A stretch of DNA of 64,000 bases from Alphaproteobacteria bacterium. GTDB taxonomy: Bacteria; Pseudomonadota; Alphaproteobacteria; Micropepsales; Micropepsaceae. Position 1 is the first letter of the stretch. The number at the start of each line of letters is the position of its first letter. The notes under the pieces are model-generated. The model saw only the letters and a program-made list of their open reading frames with translations. It was not told where the DNA came from and searched no databases. The position numbers and the translations under genes are program-made. The stretch spans positions 1 through 64,000 of the forward strand of contig JAFAWQ010000016.1 in the NCBI GenBank assembly GCA_019241645.1. The letters run 5' to 3'. This document shows positions 1 to 8,148 of the stretch, one piece after another.

Positions 1-1029
1 GCCGATGATGCCGACCGGCATGCCTTCGATATGCCCGAAACCGGTGACCAAGGTGGTGCCGTAGGTCTTCTTGAATTCGTCGAGCTCGGAAGCGTCCACC
101 AGCCGCGCGATGACCTCGCGCACGTCGTATTGTATTGAAAGGGATTGCGGCACGATGCCGTTCAGCTCCGCGGTGTCGTACGCCGGCGCGCGAGGGCTCA
201 GCAGCGGAATGTCCGGCTGCTTCCGGTAGTTGAGGTTCGAAACAATGCGCCGCGCGATGGCGAGCGCATGGGTGTCGTCATTGGCGTAATGATCGGCGAC
301 GCCGGAGATTTTAGCGTGCACATCGGCACCGCCCAGTTCCTCTGCCGTCACCACTTCGCCGGTGGCCGCCTTCACCAGCGGCGGTCCGCCGAGGAAGATG
401 GTGCCCTGCCCTTTGACGATGATGGTCTCGTCGCTCATCGCCGGCACGTAAGCGCCGCCCGCGGTGCACGAACCCATGACGCTGGCGATCTGCGGGATGC
501 CGGCGGCCGAAAGCGTCGCCTGGTTGAAGAAGATGCGACCGAAATGCTCGCGGTCCGGGAAGATCTCCGCCTGGTTCGGCAGATTGGCGCCGCCGGAATC
601 CACCAGATAGATGCAGGGCAGCCGGTTTTGCGCTGCGATCTCCTGCGCGCGCAGATGCTTCTTCACGGTGATGGGATAATAGGTGCCGCCCTTGATGGTG
701 GCATCGTTGCAGACGACCACGCATTCCCGCCCCTGTACGCGGCCGATACCGGTGATGATTCCGGCGGCGTGAATGTCGCCGTCATACATGGCATTGGCGG
801 CGAGCGGCGACAGCTCCAGGAACGGCGAGCCCGGATCGATCAGCCGCTCCACCCGCTCGCGCGGCAGCAGCTTGCCGCGCTCGGTGTGGCGCTTGCGGCT
901 TTTCTCGTCGCCACCCAGCGCGGCCTGTGCCATCTTCTCCTTCAGCTCGGCGACGAGCTTCCCCATCGCCTCCGCATTGGCCTTGAAGGCGGGCGAATTG
1001 GGCGAAACGGCGGATTTGATCTTGCTCAT
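1..1029 (-). CDS. mccB: Methylcrotonyl-CoA carboxylase beta subunit (carboxyltransferase), partial
   Basis: Only the first 343 residues are inside the window; the C-terminus runs off the left edge. The protein begins [15 protein letters not shown] and continues through [38 protein letters not shown] and [17 protein letters not shown], the biotin-dependent carboxyltransferase fold. The 'SGGANLPNQ' and 'FGRIFFNQA' stretches are typical of the 3-methylcrotonyl-CoA or geranyl-CoA carboxylase beta subunit rather than PccB, a copy of which lies further right and looks different. With biotinylated MccA it would carboxylate 3-methylcrotonyl-CoA in leucine breakdown. Isovaleryl-CoA dehydrogenase, the preceding step, is encoded upstream on the same strand. 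The ATG at 1027-1029 is the first plausible start. A geranyl-CoA carboxylase cannot be fully excluded. Confidence 0.88.
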   Translation of the reverse strand, partial: MSKIKSAVSPNSPAFKANAEAMGKLVAELKEKMAQAALGGDEKSRKRHTERGKLLPRERVERLIDPGSPFLELSPLAANAMYDGDIHAAGIITGIGRVQGRECVVVCNDATIKGGTYYPITVKKHLRAQEIAAQNRLPCIYLVDSGGANLPNQAEIFPDREHFGRIFFNQATLSAAGIPQIASVMGSCTAGGAYVPAMSDETIIVKGQGTIFLGGPPLVKAATGEVVTAEELGGADVHAKISGVADHYANDDTHALAIARRIVSNLNYRKQPDIPLLSPRAPAYDTAELNGIVPQSLSIQYDVREVIARLVDASELDEFKKTYGTTLVTGFGHIEGMPVGIIG

Positions 1030-1117
1030 GCGATTCCCGGAAACAAACGCCCGACGCTAGCATGTTTCAATGCCGGTGCCGCGAGCGTAAAAAGGCAGCA
1101 TCACACGGGAGGATGCC

Positions 1118-1627
1118 ATGAATATCAGAGCTTTGCTTTGTAGCGCAGCAGCCAGCGTAGTGCTCGGCGCGGCAGGACCGATGACAAACCCGTCGCAGCC
1201 AGCCCCTACGGCCGCGCCGATGGCGGACATGCAGGTCGTGAACGGCTTGGCGGCAGTGAAGTGGGGACCCGCGCACCCGGCTTTACCACCCGGCGCGCAG
1301 ACGGCTCTCATGGCTGGCGATCCGGCCGGCACCGGCTTCGTTTCCATCCGCGCCAAGATGCCGGCCGGCTACAAGGTGCCTCCGCATTTCCATCCTACGG
1401 ATGAGCATGTGACGGTGCTCTCGGGCACCATGGCCTTCGGCATGGGTGACATGATCGATGCCAAGTCGGCGAAGACGGTCAACCGCGGCGGTTATTTTGC
1501 GGCGCCGGCAAACATGCATCACTACGCCATGGCGAAGACCGCGGCGGTGATCCAGATCGACTTCATGGGGCCGTTCGGCATTACCTACGTGAATCCCGGT
1601 GACGATCCGCGCCACCCGGAGAAATAG
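1118..1627 (+). CDS. Secreted cupin-domain protein
   Basis: This 169-residue protein has an N-terminal hydrophobic stretch (residues 4-20, ending in AAG) that looks like a signal peptide, so it is probably periplasmic. The body is one cupin beta-barrel: 'PPHFHPTDEHVTVLSGTMAF' is a clear cupin motif 1 (G-x5-HxH-x3-4-E type metal ligands), and 'PANMHHYAMAKTAAVIQI' is motif 2 with a further histidine. A metal site is therefore likely, but the substrate cannot be read from sequence. The start is the ATG at 1118 after a GGGAGG-like ribosome site (gggaggatgcc). It runs opposite to the flanking leucine-catabolic genes and ends 9 bases from the convergent small secreted protein, so it is probably not part of that operon. 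Confidence 0.75.
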   Translation: MNIRALLCSAAASVVLGAAGPMTNPSQPAPTAAPMADMQVVNGLAAVKWGPAHPALPPGAQTALMAGDPAGTGFVSIRAKMPAGYKVPPHFHPTDEHVTVLSGTMAFGMGDMIDAKSAKTVNRGGYFAAPANMHHYAMAKTAAVIQIDFMGPFGITYVNPGDDPRHPEK

Positions 1628-1636
1628 GCCCTGCCG

Positions 1637-2053
1637 TTAGTGCGCTGCCGCCTTGCGTGCGCGGGCCGCAATTGCGTCACAGAGCGATCGCTGCCGGACT
1701 GCGCAACTCCCCTCGGTACTGTGGATGATGGTTTGTACCTGCGCGGCCGTCAGCGATGAGTCGATGTGACGCAGGACGAAGGTGCGGAATTTCGGATGCC
1801 GCCGCGCCATCTTTGCCAGATCGGGAACGCTGGACCATTGCGCGGTGAGCAATTCACCGACCCGGACACTGAAGGCTTTGGCGACGGCGCCATCGTCGCA
1901 GATGCCGAACCGCTGGTGAATGGCGTAAAGCGCCTGCCAGGTCTTCGCATCGCGCGTGGCATTCTCCGCTGCCGCCGCACTCTCCGGATAGCACTCGGCA
2001 AAAGCGCTCTTCGCGATGATGCAAAGCAGTGCAGCAATCGCGAGCCAGCGCAT
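1637..2053 (-). CDS. Small exported protein of unknown function
   Basis: The product has 138 residues. The first 19 (MRWLAIAALLCIIAKSAFA) form a textbook Sec signal peptide with an AFA cleavage site. The mature part is mostly helical, holds four cysteines (in AECYPE, GICDD, GSCAV and SLCDA) that could form two disulfides, and ends in a basic Ala/Arg tail. I do not recognise the family. It lies 10 bases downstream of the 82-codon gene on the same strand, so it may be the last gene of the ivd-thiolase transcript, and it is convergent with the cupin gene. Cysteine placement and the signal sequence support a real periplasmic protein. Confidence 0.6.
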   Translation of the reverse strand: MRWLAIAALLCIIAKSAFAECYPESAAAAENATRDAKTWQALYAIHQRFGICDDGAVAKAFSVRVGELLTAQWSSVPDLAKMARRHPKFRTFVLRHIDSSLTAAQVQTIIHSTEGSCAVRQRSLCDAIAARARKAAAH

Positions 2054-2063
2054 GTTTCAGACT

Positions 2064-2312
2064 TCAATGCGCGGGGCCGGTATCGGAGGTGAAGCTTTGG
2101 AGCAGTTCGGTGAAACTTACGCTCTCCGCACTTTCCTCCGCGCTAAAATTCGTGATCTCGATGCCGCCGTCGCCAAGGAACGAGATTTCGTGAATCCCTT
2201 CTTCCGTCCGCACGAGCACGATCACCGCTTCCGCGTCCGAGCTCAGAATGTAACCAGCCCCAAGCGAATCGAGACGCCCGAGAAATGCCAGCATTTGCTG
2301 CAACGGGTTCAC
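2064..2312 (-). CDS. Small hypothetical protein coupled to the thiolase gene
   Basis: The 82-residue cytosolic protein is acidic and of unknown family. It starts with GTG immediately after the thiolase stop codon (TAG directly followed by GTG), so it is almost certainly translated by coupling from the thiolase. The sequence reads as alternating short strands with no cysteine and no catalytic motif: MNPLQQMLAFLGRLD, then EAVIVLVRTEEGIHEISFLG, then an Asp/Glu-rich end. The arrangement supports a real gene rather than a chance frame. Its role could be accessory to acyl-CoA metabolism, but nothing in the sequence shows this. Confidence 0.5.
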   Translation of the reverse strand: MNPLQQMLAFLGRLDSLGAGYILSSDAEAVIVLVRTEEGIHEISFLGDGGIEITNFSAEESAESVSFTELLQSFTSDTGPAH

Positions 2313-3491
2313 CTACAGCAACTCCACAGCCATCGCGGTCGCTTCGCCGCCGCCGATGCAGAGCGAGGCGACACCCCGCTTCTTGCCGCGCTTCTTCAGG
2401 GCATTGAGAAGAGTCACCAGCAACCGTGCACCCGAAGCGCCGATGGGGTGTCCCAGCGCGCAGGCGCCACCGTTCACGTTGACCTTGTCGTGCGGCAGGC
2501 CCAGCTCCTTCATCGCGATCATGGCGACGTTGGCGAAGGCCTCGTTGATCTCAAACAGATCGACGTCTTCCTTCTTCCAGCCCGCCTTTTGCAGCACCTT
2601 CTCGATGGCCCCGACCGGCGCAGCCGTGAACCATTTCGGCTCGCGCGCATGGCTGGCCTGTGCCACGATGCGCGCCACCGGCTTCAAGCCCTTTTCTTTC
2701 GCAACGTCCGCGCGCGCGAGAACCAGCGCCGCGGCGCCATCGGAAATCGAGGAGGAGTTCGCCGCCGTAACGGTTCCCTCCTTCGCGAATGCCGGCCTCA
2801 GCGTCGGTATTTTCGCCGGATCGGACTTTTTCGGCTGCTCGTCTTCCTTGACCTCGACATCACCCTTCTTGGTGGCGAGCGTCACAGACACGATCTCATC
2901 GGTAAACGAACCGTCGCCCTGCGCGCGCTTGGCGCGATTGAGAGACTCGGTGGCATAGGCATCCTGATCGGCGCGGCTGAATTGATAGTGCTTGGCGGCA
3001 TCCTCCGCGTAGACGCCCATGGCCTTGTGCTCGTAGGCGTCCTCCAGCCCGTCGAGAAACATATGGTCGAACATCTGCTGATGGCCGATGCGATAACCGC
3101 TTCGCGCCTTGGCCAGCAGATATGGCGCGTTGGTCATGCTCTCCATGCCGCCGGCCACGACGATATCGGCCTCTCCGGTGTTGATCTCATCGGCCGCCAG
3201 CATCACCGCCTTCATGCCCGAGCCGCAAACCTTGTTGACGGTGGTGGCGGGAACGCTATCCGGTAGGCCGGCATAGCGGCCGGCCTGGCGCGCCGGAGCC
3301 TGGCCGAGACCGGCCGGCAACACACAGCCCATGATCGTTTCCTGAACGTCGCCGGGTTGCACGCCCGCCCGATCGATCGCCGCCTTGATCGCGATAGCGC
3401 CAAGATCTGTGGCGGATTTCCCCGATAACTCGCCCTGGAAGCCGCCCATCGGCGTGCGCGCGGCGGAAAGAATGACGATGTCACTGGCCAT
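2313..3491 (-). CDS. Acetyl-CoA C-acyltransferase (thiolase)
   Basis: This 392-residue thiolase has all catalytic parts. The nucleophilic cysteine is in 'VNKVCGSGMKAVMLA', the His-containing loop is 'NGGACALGHPIGASGAR', and the C-terminal active-site cysteine is in 'SLCIGGGEATAMAVE'. The enzyme makes or cleaves 3-ketoacyl-CoA; in this position after isovaleryl-CoA dehydrogenase it probably handles acetoacetyl-CoA from leucine breakdown. The frame stays open 21 codons further upstream, but MASDIVILSAARTPMG is the family N-terminus and a GAGG ribosome site lies before the ATG at 3491, so I use that start. It sits 59 bases after ivd and directly abuts the next small gene. It could equally serve polyhydroxybutyrate synthesis (phaA-like). 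Confidence 0.9.
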   Translation of the reverse strand: MASDIVILSAARTPMGGFQGELSGKSATDLGAIAIKAAIDRAGVQPGDVQETIMGCVLPAGLGQAPARQAGRYAGLPDSVPATTVNKVCGSGMKAVMLAADEINTGEADIVVAGGMESMTNAPYLLAKARSGYRIGHQQMFDHMFLDGLEDAYEHKAMGVYAEDAAKHYQFSRADQDAYATESLNRAKRAQGDGSFTDEIVSVTLATKKGDVEVKEDEQPKKSDPAKIPTLRPAFAKEGTVTAANSSSISDGAAALVLARADVAKEKGLKPVARIVAQASHAREPKWFTAAPVGAIEKVLQKAGWKKEDVDLFEINEAFANVAMIAMKELGLPHDKVNVNGGACALGHPIGASGARLLVTLLNALKKRGKKRGVASLCIGGGEATAMAVELL

Positions 3492-3550
3492 TTCGGGACC
3501 TCGATTGGGGGGCTGTTCAGCCCCCCATATCGGAACTTCCGGGCCGAAGG

Positions 3551-4723
3551 TCAAACCGTCTCTTCGAACAGCTCCCGGCCGATGAGCCAGCGGCGGATTT
3601 CGCTGGTACCGGCGCCGATTTCATAGAGCTTGGCGTCGCGCAGCAGTCGGCCGGTGGGGAACTCGTTGATATAACCGTTGCCGCCGAGGCACTGGATCGC
3701 TTCCAGGGCCATCCACACCCCCTTCTCGGCGGCAAACAGGATGGCGCCGGCGGCATCCTTGCGGGTCGTTTCCCCCCGGTCGCAAGCCTGCGCCACGGCA
3801 TAAACGTAGGCGCGTGCCGCCGACAGGGTCACATACATGTCGGCGATCTTGCCCTGCATCAGCTGGAACGAGCCGATGGGCTGGCCGAACTGCTTGCGGT
3901 CATGCAGGTACGGCATCACCGCATCCATGCAGGCCTGCATGATGCCGATGGAGCCGGCCGCCAGCACCGCGCGCTCGTAATCGAGTCCGCTCATCAGCAC
4001 CCGCGCGCCGTTGCCCTCGCCGCCCAGCACGTTTTCTTCCGGCACTTCGCAATCCTCGAACACCAGTTCGCTGGTGTCGCTGCCGCGCATGCCGAGCTTG
4101 TCGAGCTTCTGCGCGGTGCGGAATCCCTTCATGCCTTTCTCGATGATGAAGGCGGTGATACCGCGCTGGCCCGCAACGGGGTCGGTCTTGCCATAAACCA
4201 CCAACGTCTCCGCCTGTGGACCGTTGGTGATCCACATCTTGGTGCCGTTCAGCACATAGTGGTCACCCTGCTTCTTGGCGCGCAACCGCATGGAGACGAC
4301 ATCGGAGCCGGCATTCGGCTCGCTCATCGCCAGCGCGCCCACATACTCGCCGGAAATCAGTTTCGGCAGATAACGGCGCTTCTGATCCTCGCTGCCGTTG
4401 CGGCGGATCTGGTTGACGCAGAGATTGGAGTGCGCGCCATAGGAAAGGCCGATGGATGCCGATCCTCGGCTGATCTCCTCCATGGCCACGCAATGCGCGA
4501 GATAGCCCAGCCCGCTTCCGCCCCACTCCTCCTCCACCGTTATTCCCAGCAAACCTAGCTCGCCCAGCTGCGGCCAGAGTTGGCGCGGGAAGGTATTGCT
4601 CTTGTCGATTTCGTCCGCCATCGGCGCGATGTGGTCGGAGGTGAAGCTGCGCACCGTGTCGCGCAGCAGGTCGATGTCGTCGCCCAGCGCGAAATCCAGG
4701 GTGGGATAGGTGTTGGGGATCAT
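3551..4723 (-). CDS. ivd: Isovaleryl-CoA dehydrogenase
   Basis: The 390-residue acyl-CoA dehydrogenase oxidises isovaleryl-CoA to 3-methylcrotonyl-CoA with FAD. Family signatures are '[18 protein letters not shown]' (FAD/substrate loop), '[18 protein letters not shown]' and, near the C-terminus, '[19 protein letters not shown]'. The glutamate in '[12 protein letters not shown]' matches the catalytic base position characteristic of isovaleryl-CoA dehydrogenases; most other acyl-CoA dehydrogenases carry it near the C-terminus. It is the first gene of the leftward cluster that also carries a thiolase and mccB, which supports leucine/isovalerate use. The start is the ATG at 4723, with a modest GGA ribosome site. 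Confidence 0.92.
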   Translation of the reverse strand: MIPNTYPTLDFALGDDIDLLRDTVRSFTSDHIAPMADEIDKSNTFPRQLWPQLGELGLLGITVEEEWGGSGLGYLAHCVAMEEISRGSASIGLSYGAHSNLCVNQIRRNGSEDQKRRYLPKLISGEYVGALAMSEPNAGSDVVSMRLRAKKQGDHYVLNGTKMWITNGPQAETLVVYGKTDPVAGQRGITAFIIEKGMKGFRTAQKLDKLGMRGSDTSELVFEDCEVPEENVLGGEGNGARVLMSGLDYERAVLAAGSIGIMQACMDAVMPYLHDRKQFGQPIGSFQLMQGKIADMYVTLSAARAYVYAVAQACDRGETTRKDAAGAILFAAEKGVWMALEAIQCLGGNGYINEFPTGRLLRDAKLYEIGAGTSEIRRWLIGRELFEETV

Positions 4724-4926
4724 CTTAAATCCAGCTGATTGGCCAAACGAGGTTCTATAGCAGGTTGCAGCCTCTCGCTATGTCTCCGGCAATGACAATT
4801 CCCTTCACACGGCTTAGGCTCAGGCATCCATTGTGGCGCCGGAAGGCGGCGCCCGTAGGCATGGCGAGGATCACTGTGGCAGAGACGTTCGATACGCCGG
4901 CGCGGGCTACAGCGGAGCCCACGGCA

Positions 4927-6078
4927 ATGACACCGGCAAAGCGGTCATTGCTGGGTCAATTTGCAACCCGCTATGCGAATATCGAAACGCCATTCGAAGT
5001 CGTCATGCCCGATGGGGGTCTGCAGCATTTCGGGCGGGGCGCCCCGACCTTCCGGGTTGTGCTGAAGAACCAGCGGGCGCTGCGGGCAATTTCCAGCATC
5101 GACGAGGGTCGCATCGCGGATGCGTATCTTTCGGGAGACCTCGACATCGAAGGCGATATGCTGAAGCCCTTCGAGTTGCGCGCTTCCATGAAGGATTTCC
5201 ATCTCTTGACGGAGGCCTGGCGTTTTATACAGCCACTGGTCTTCGGCCAGGTGCATACCAACAGGCAGGCAATTACCGCGCATTACGATATCGACTCCGA
5301 GTTCTTCCTCGCCTTTCTGGATCCAAAAACCCCCGCCTATACCCAAGGTGTCTATGAGAGCGCCGATGAATCCTTGGAAGCCGCCACGACGCGCAAATTC
5401 GCTTACTGCTTCGAAAAATCGAAGCTGAAACCCGGCGATCACATCCTGGAAATCGGACCTGGCTGGGGCGCGTGGTTTGAATATGCCTCATCGCGCGGCG
5501 TCAAATGCACGGGGATATCGATCTCCAAGGAGTCGATCAGATATCTGAGGAAGCGAGCGACAGAGCTTGGCTACGATTGGGAGCTGGTGGAATCCGACCT
5601 TTTCGAATACAGACCTGCAGTCCGTTACGACGCTATCGTCATCATGGGGGTGATTGAGCACCTGCCCAATTATTTGAGGGTGCTCGAAAAGCTCACCACC
5701 CTGTTGAAACCGGGCGGACGCATATTCCTGGACGGCAGCGCCTGCACGAAGAAGTATGAGCTTTCCTCCTTCATGGTGAAATACATTTATCCCGGCAACC
5801 ACTCGTTCCTGGTGCTGGACGATTTCCTGAACAAGCTGGCCAAGACACCGTTGCAGCTGGAGGAAGTTTTCAGCGATCGCCTCAGCTACTTTTACACCTT
5901 CCAGCAATGGGCAAGGAATTTCGATGTGAACAAGGAGTTGGTGACCGGCAAATTCGGAGACTTCAACTTCCGCCGGTTCCGGCTCTATCTGTGGGGCGCG
6001 GCATATGAGTTTCTGAGCCGGAGCCTGGATTGCTATCGCATGATCCTGGAATACCCGGCAGACATCAGGAAACCATAG
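4927..6078 (+). CDS. Cyclopropane-fatty-acid synthase-like SAM methyltransferase
   Basis: This is a SAM-dependent methyltransferase of the CFA-synthase superfamily, about 383 residues. The N-terminal part (RIADAYLSGDLDIEGDMLKP) is the CFA lipid-binding domain. 'ITAHYDIDSEFFLAFLD' followed by 'YTQGVYES' is the family block before the Rossmann domain, and 'ILEIGPGWGAWFEYASSRG' is SAM motif I. It probably methylates an unsaturated phospholipid acyl chain or a related lipid at the membrane. Starts are ambiguous: the frame is open from 4765 (TTG) and has ATGs at 4780, 4861 and 4927. I prefer 4927 because a GGAG lies nine bases upstream and MTPAKRSLLGQF is where homology-like sequence begins. It diverges from ivd. 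Confidence 0.8.
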   Translation: MTPAKRSLLGQFATRYANIETPFEVVMPDGGLQHFGRGAPTFRVVLKNQRALRAISSIDEGRIADAYLSGDLDIEGDMLKPFELRASMKDFHLLTEAWRFIQPLVFGQVHTNRQAITAHYDIDSEFFLAFLDPKTPAYTQGVYESADESLEAATTRKFAYCFEKSKLKPGDHILEIGPGWGAWFEYASSRGVKCTGISISKESIRYLRKRATELGYDWELVESDLFEYRPAVRYDAIVIMGVIEHLPNYLRVLEKLTTLLKPGGRIFLDGSACTKKYELSSFMVKYIYPGNHSFLVLDDFLNKLAKTPLQLEEVFSDRLSYFYTFQQWARNFDVNKELVTGKFGDFNFRRFRLYLWGAAYEFLSRSLDCYRMILEYPADIRKP

Positions 6079-6086
6079 TTGAAACC

Positions 6087-6629
6087 ATGGGCGATGCCGG
6101 CTCCGCTCCAATGCCGCAGCGCGAATGTGGCGGCTGCACGCTCTGCTGCAAGGTGATGGGCGTCAACGCGCTCAACAAAGCGCCGGGCACCTGGTGCGCC
6201 CATTGCGATATCGGCGCGGGCTGCAAGATCTACGAAACACGGCCGGACGGGTGCCGCAATTTCCAGTGCGGCTTCCTCACCATGCCCGAGCTGGACGAAC
6301 GCTTTCGCCCAAGTGGGTGCCATTTCGTCGTGAACGCTACCGCACAGAGGTTTGAGATTCACGTCGACCAGCAACGGCCGGACGCCTGGCGTAAGCAGCC
6401 CTACTATTCCTGGATCAAGCAGATGTCGCGTCGCGCGCAGGCGCGCAAGACCGTGGCGATGGTCTTCGTGGGACGGCGTTGCTGGGCCATCTATCCCGAT
6501 CGCGATGACGATCTCGGCATTGCCAGCCCCAGAGATCAGGCAGCCGTAAAGCTGGTCGATACGGTCGGCGGCCGCCGGTTCGAGATGTTCCGCATACCGG
6601 GCGGTGCCGACACTTCAGCCACAGAGTAA
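6087..6629 (+). CDS. YkgJ-type cysteine-cluster (putative Zn/Fe-chelating) protein
   Basis: The 180-residue soluble protein carries the YkgJ-type CxxCxxCC cluster: 'ECGGCTLCCKVMGVNAL'. More cysteines follow in 'TWCAHCDIGAGCKIYETR' and 'GCRNFQCGF', the layout seen in proteins annotated as zinc/iron-chelating. The C-terminal half has no known motif. The function of the family is not established; metal binding is inferred from the cysteines. It starts at the ATG at 6087, eight bases after the stop of the methyltransferase, and is probably co-transcribed with it. An ATG at 6111 is a possible alternative start. Confidence 0.75.
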   Translation: MGDAGSAPMPQRECGGCTLCCKVMGVNALNKAPGTWCAHCDIGAGCKIYETRPDGCRNFQCGFLTMPELDERFRPSGCHFVVNATAQRFEIHVDQQRPDAWRKQPYYSWIKQMSRRAQARKTVAMVFVGRRCWAIYPDRDDDLGIASPRDQAAVKLVDTVGGRRFEMFRIPGGADTSATE

Positions 6630-6638
6630 TCCGGGAAA

Positions 6639-6722
6639 TGGTGCGGTCGAGAAGACTCGAACTTCCACGGGTTGCCCCACTAGCACCTCAAGCTAGCGCG
6701 TCTACCGTTCCGCCACGACCGC
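6639..6722 (-). tRNA. tRNA-Leu (anticodon GAG)
   Basis: The reverse complement folds into a class II tRNA of 84 bases including an encoded CCA end. The acceptor stem is GCGGTCG pairing with CGACCGC, the anticodon arm is CTAGC-TTGAGGT-GCTAG with anticodon GAG, a long variable arm GGGGCAACCC follows, and the T arm holds TTCGAGT. The long variable arm and GAG anticodon identify leucine (CUC/CUU codons). It lies between the YkgJ-type gene and lipB. Confidence 0.95.
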
Positions 6723-6819
6723 AACGCGGCGGGCTGTAGCAGAGGCCACCCGGCTTGTGAAGCAGCCGCGACGGCCATCGCCATTGACCTCCACACGTCC
6801 GGGGGCCAAGTGACCTGCA

Positions 6820-7497
6820 ATGACTGTCGCACCGGTACTCGCCTCCTGCCCGAACGCTTCTGTGTTGCCGGAGTGGCGGATCGAGCCCGGATTAACCGAC
6901 TATCCGCGTGCCGTCGGTTTCATGGAAGAGCGGGTGGCACGAATTGCAACTGGAGAAGCGCCGGAGCTGATCTGGCTCGTCGAACACCCGCCAATCTATA
7001 CGGCCGGAACGAGCGCCGATCCGACCGACCTTCTGGACGCCCGGTTTCCGGTGTTCAAGACCGGCCGCGGCGGTCAGTTCACGTATCACGGGCCGGGCCA
7101 GCGGGTGGCTTATCCGATGCTCGATCTCAAGCGCCGAAAGCCCGATATACGCGGCTATGTCCGCGACCTCGAAGAATGGCTGATCCGCACGCTCGCGCAT
7201 TTTGGCGTCAGGGGTGAGCGGCGGACCGACCGCGTCGGCATTTGGGTGGCACAAGAGGACGGCAGCGAAGACAAGATCGCCGCCATCGGCGTGCGCATCC
7301 GGCACTGGGTGACGTATCACGGCATCGCGCTCAACGTGGCTCCTGACCTGTCCCATTTTTCCGGCATCGTTCCCTGCGGCGTGCGCCAACATGGTGTCAC
7401 GAGCCTGGCTGACCTTGGCGTAAGCGCTTCCCTGGCTGACGTAGATGTTGCTTTGAAGACAACTTTCGAAACGGTCTTCGGGCCGCTGAAAAGCTGA
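6820..7497 (+). CDS. lipB: Octanoyl-[acyl-carrier protein]:protein N-octanoyltransferase
   Basis: LipB moves octanoate from acyl carrier protein to lipoyl domains of E2 and H proteins, the first step of lipoate synthesis. The 225-residue length is typical. The family blocks are '[15 protein letters not shown]', '[20 protein letters not shown]' (the LipB signature), '[17 protein letters not shown]' with the catalytic lysine, and '[16 protein letters not shown]' with the acyl-accepting cysteine. It starts at the ATG at 6820 with a weak ribosome site. It diverges from the tRNA gene and seems monocistronic. The 260 bases downstream hold no clear gene or strong terminator. Confidence 0.95.
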   Translation: MTVAPVLASCPNASVLPEWRIEPGLTDYPRAVGFMEERVARIATGEAPELIWLVEHPPIYTAGTSADPTDLLDARFPVFKTGRGGQFTYHGPGQRVAYPMLDLKRRKPDIRGYVRDLEEWLIRTLAHFGVRGERRTDRVGIWVAQEDGSEDKIAAIGVRIRHWVTYHGIALNVAPDLSHFSGIVPCGVRQHGVTSLADLGVSASLADVDVALKTTFETVFGPLKS

Positions 7498-7757
7498 TCT
7501 GCGGCGCGCTGAAACGAGCGCACAGCCGCGCCAAAAGCGCCCTGTTATTAACCTGTGATAATCGTAGCAGCATCCATTTAGCGATGACGTTCGAGCGCAT
7601 CACATATTCCGCGCCCTGCAGAGTATTTATTTGGCGTCTGCCGTCTGGATTTGACGGCACTCAGCAGATTAGTGAGCGTTCAAGCAGCGGGCGCTTGGTC
7701 GGGTTCTTCGAAAAAGAAGAGTGACCCCAGTGATGAACCGAAGAAAAGGAGTTAGTG

Positions 7758-7886
7758 ATGCTTACACGTTTGATTATGGCGGCCACCGCGCTGATGATTG
7801 GCTTTGGCGCGACGGGACTGGCGCAAGCTGGTGACGACCACAAGCATTGTCATCATGAGCACCATCACAAGCATTGCCACAAATAG
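7758..7886 (+). CDS. Small exported histidine-rich peptide (42 residues)
   Basis: This short gene is easy to miss. It has a strong ribosome site (AAAGGAG, seven bases before the ATG at 7758). Residues 1-24 are a good signal peptide: basic start MLTR, hydrophobic core, and a LAQA cleavage site after residue 24. The predicted mature part is only 18 residues, GDDHKHCHHEHHHKHCHK, with nine histidines and two cysteines in a near-regular pattern. It therefore probably binds Zn, Ni, Cu or Co in the periplasm. I do not recognise a named family. A GC-rich hairpin follows. The next gene on the strand encodes a TonB-dependent receptor, so a metal-handling link is possible but not shown. Confidence 0.7.
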   Translation: MLTRLIMAATALMIGFGATGLAQAGDDHKHCHHEHHHKHCHK

Positions 7887-7896
7887 GCATACGGAT

Positions 7897-7932
7897 GGCG
7901 GCGGCTTCTATCGGGGTCGCCGCCAGCGTTTT
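7897..7932 (+). terminator. Possible Rho-independent terminator after the His-rich peptide
   Basis: A perfect 7-bp stem GGCGGCG / CGCCGCC with a 14-base loop ends seven bases before a short TTTT run. It lies 10 bases after the stop codon of the His-rich peptide gene. The T run is short, so termination efficiency is uncertain. Confidence 0.35.
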
Positions 7933-8148
7933 CGCCTACGGTGTCCCTTCTGCATTCCCCGCCGGCACCCAGTTCCTCCTGCCATTGTTGTCCAGAAGCG
8001 ATTCTACCCGTGCTGACGGCGTCTCTCGTTCTGCAACAGCTCTAGGATGCGCCCCCCGCTGGCGGCGAATGACGCCATGCGAATTTTGCGTGTTGTCATA
8101 TAGGCTTGGGCTGCCGAAATGCCGAGAGCAGTGCGGGGAGGGTGACAC

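Noticed and set aside
145..1143. Long plus-strand open frame (332 codons) opposite mccB
   Set aside because: It is the antisense of the clear mccB coding sequence, with low-complexity Arg/Gly-rich translation and no motif.
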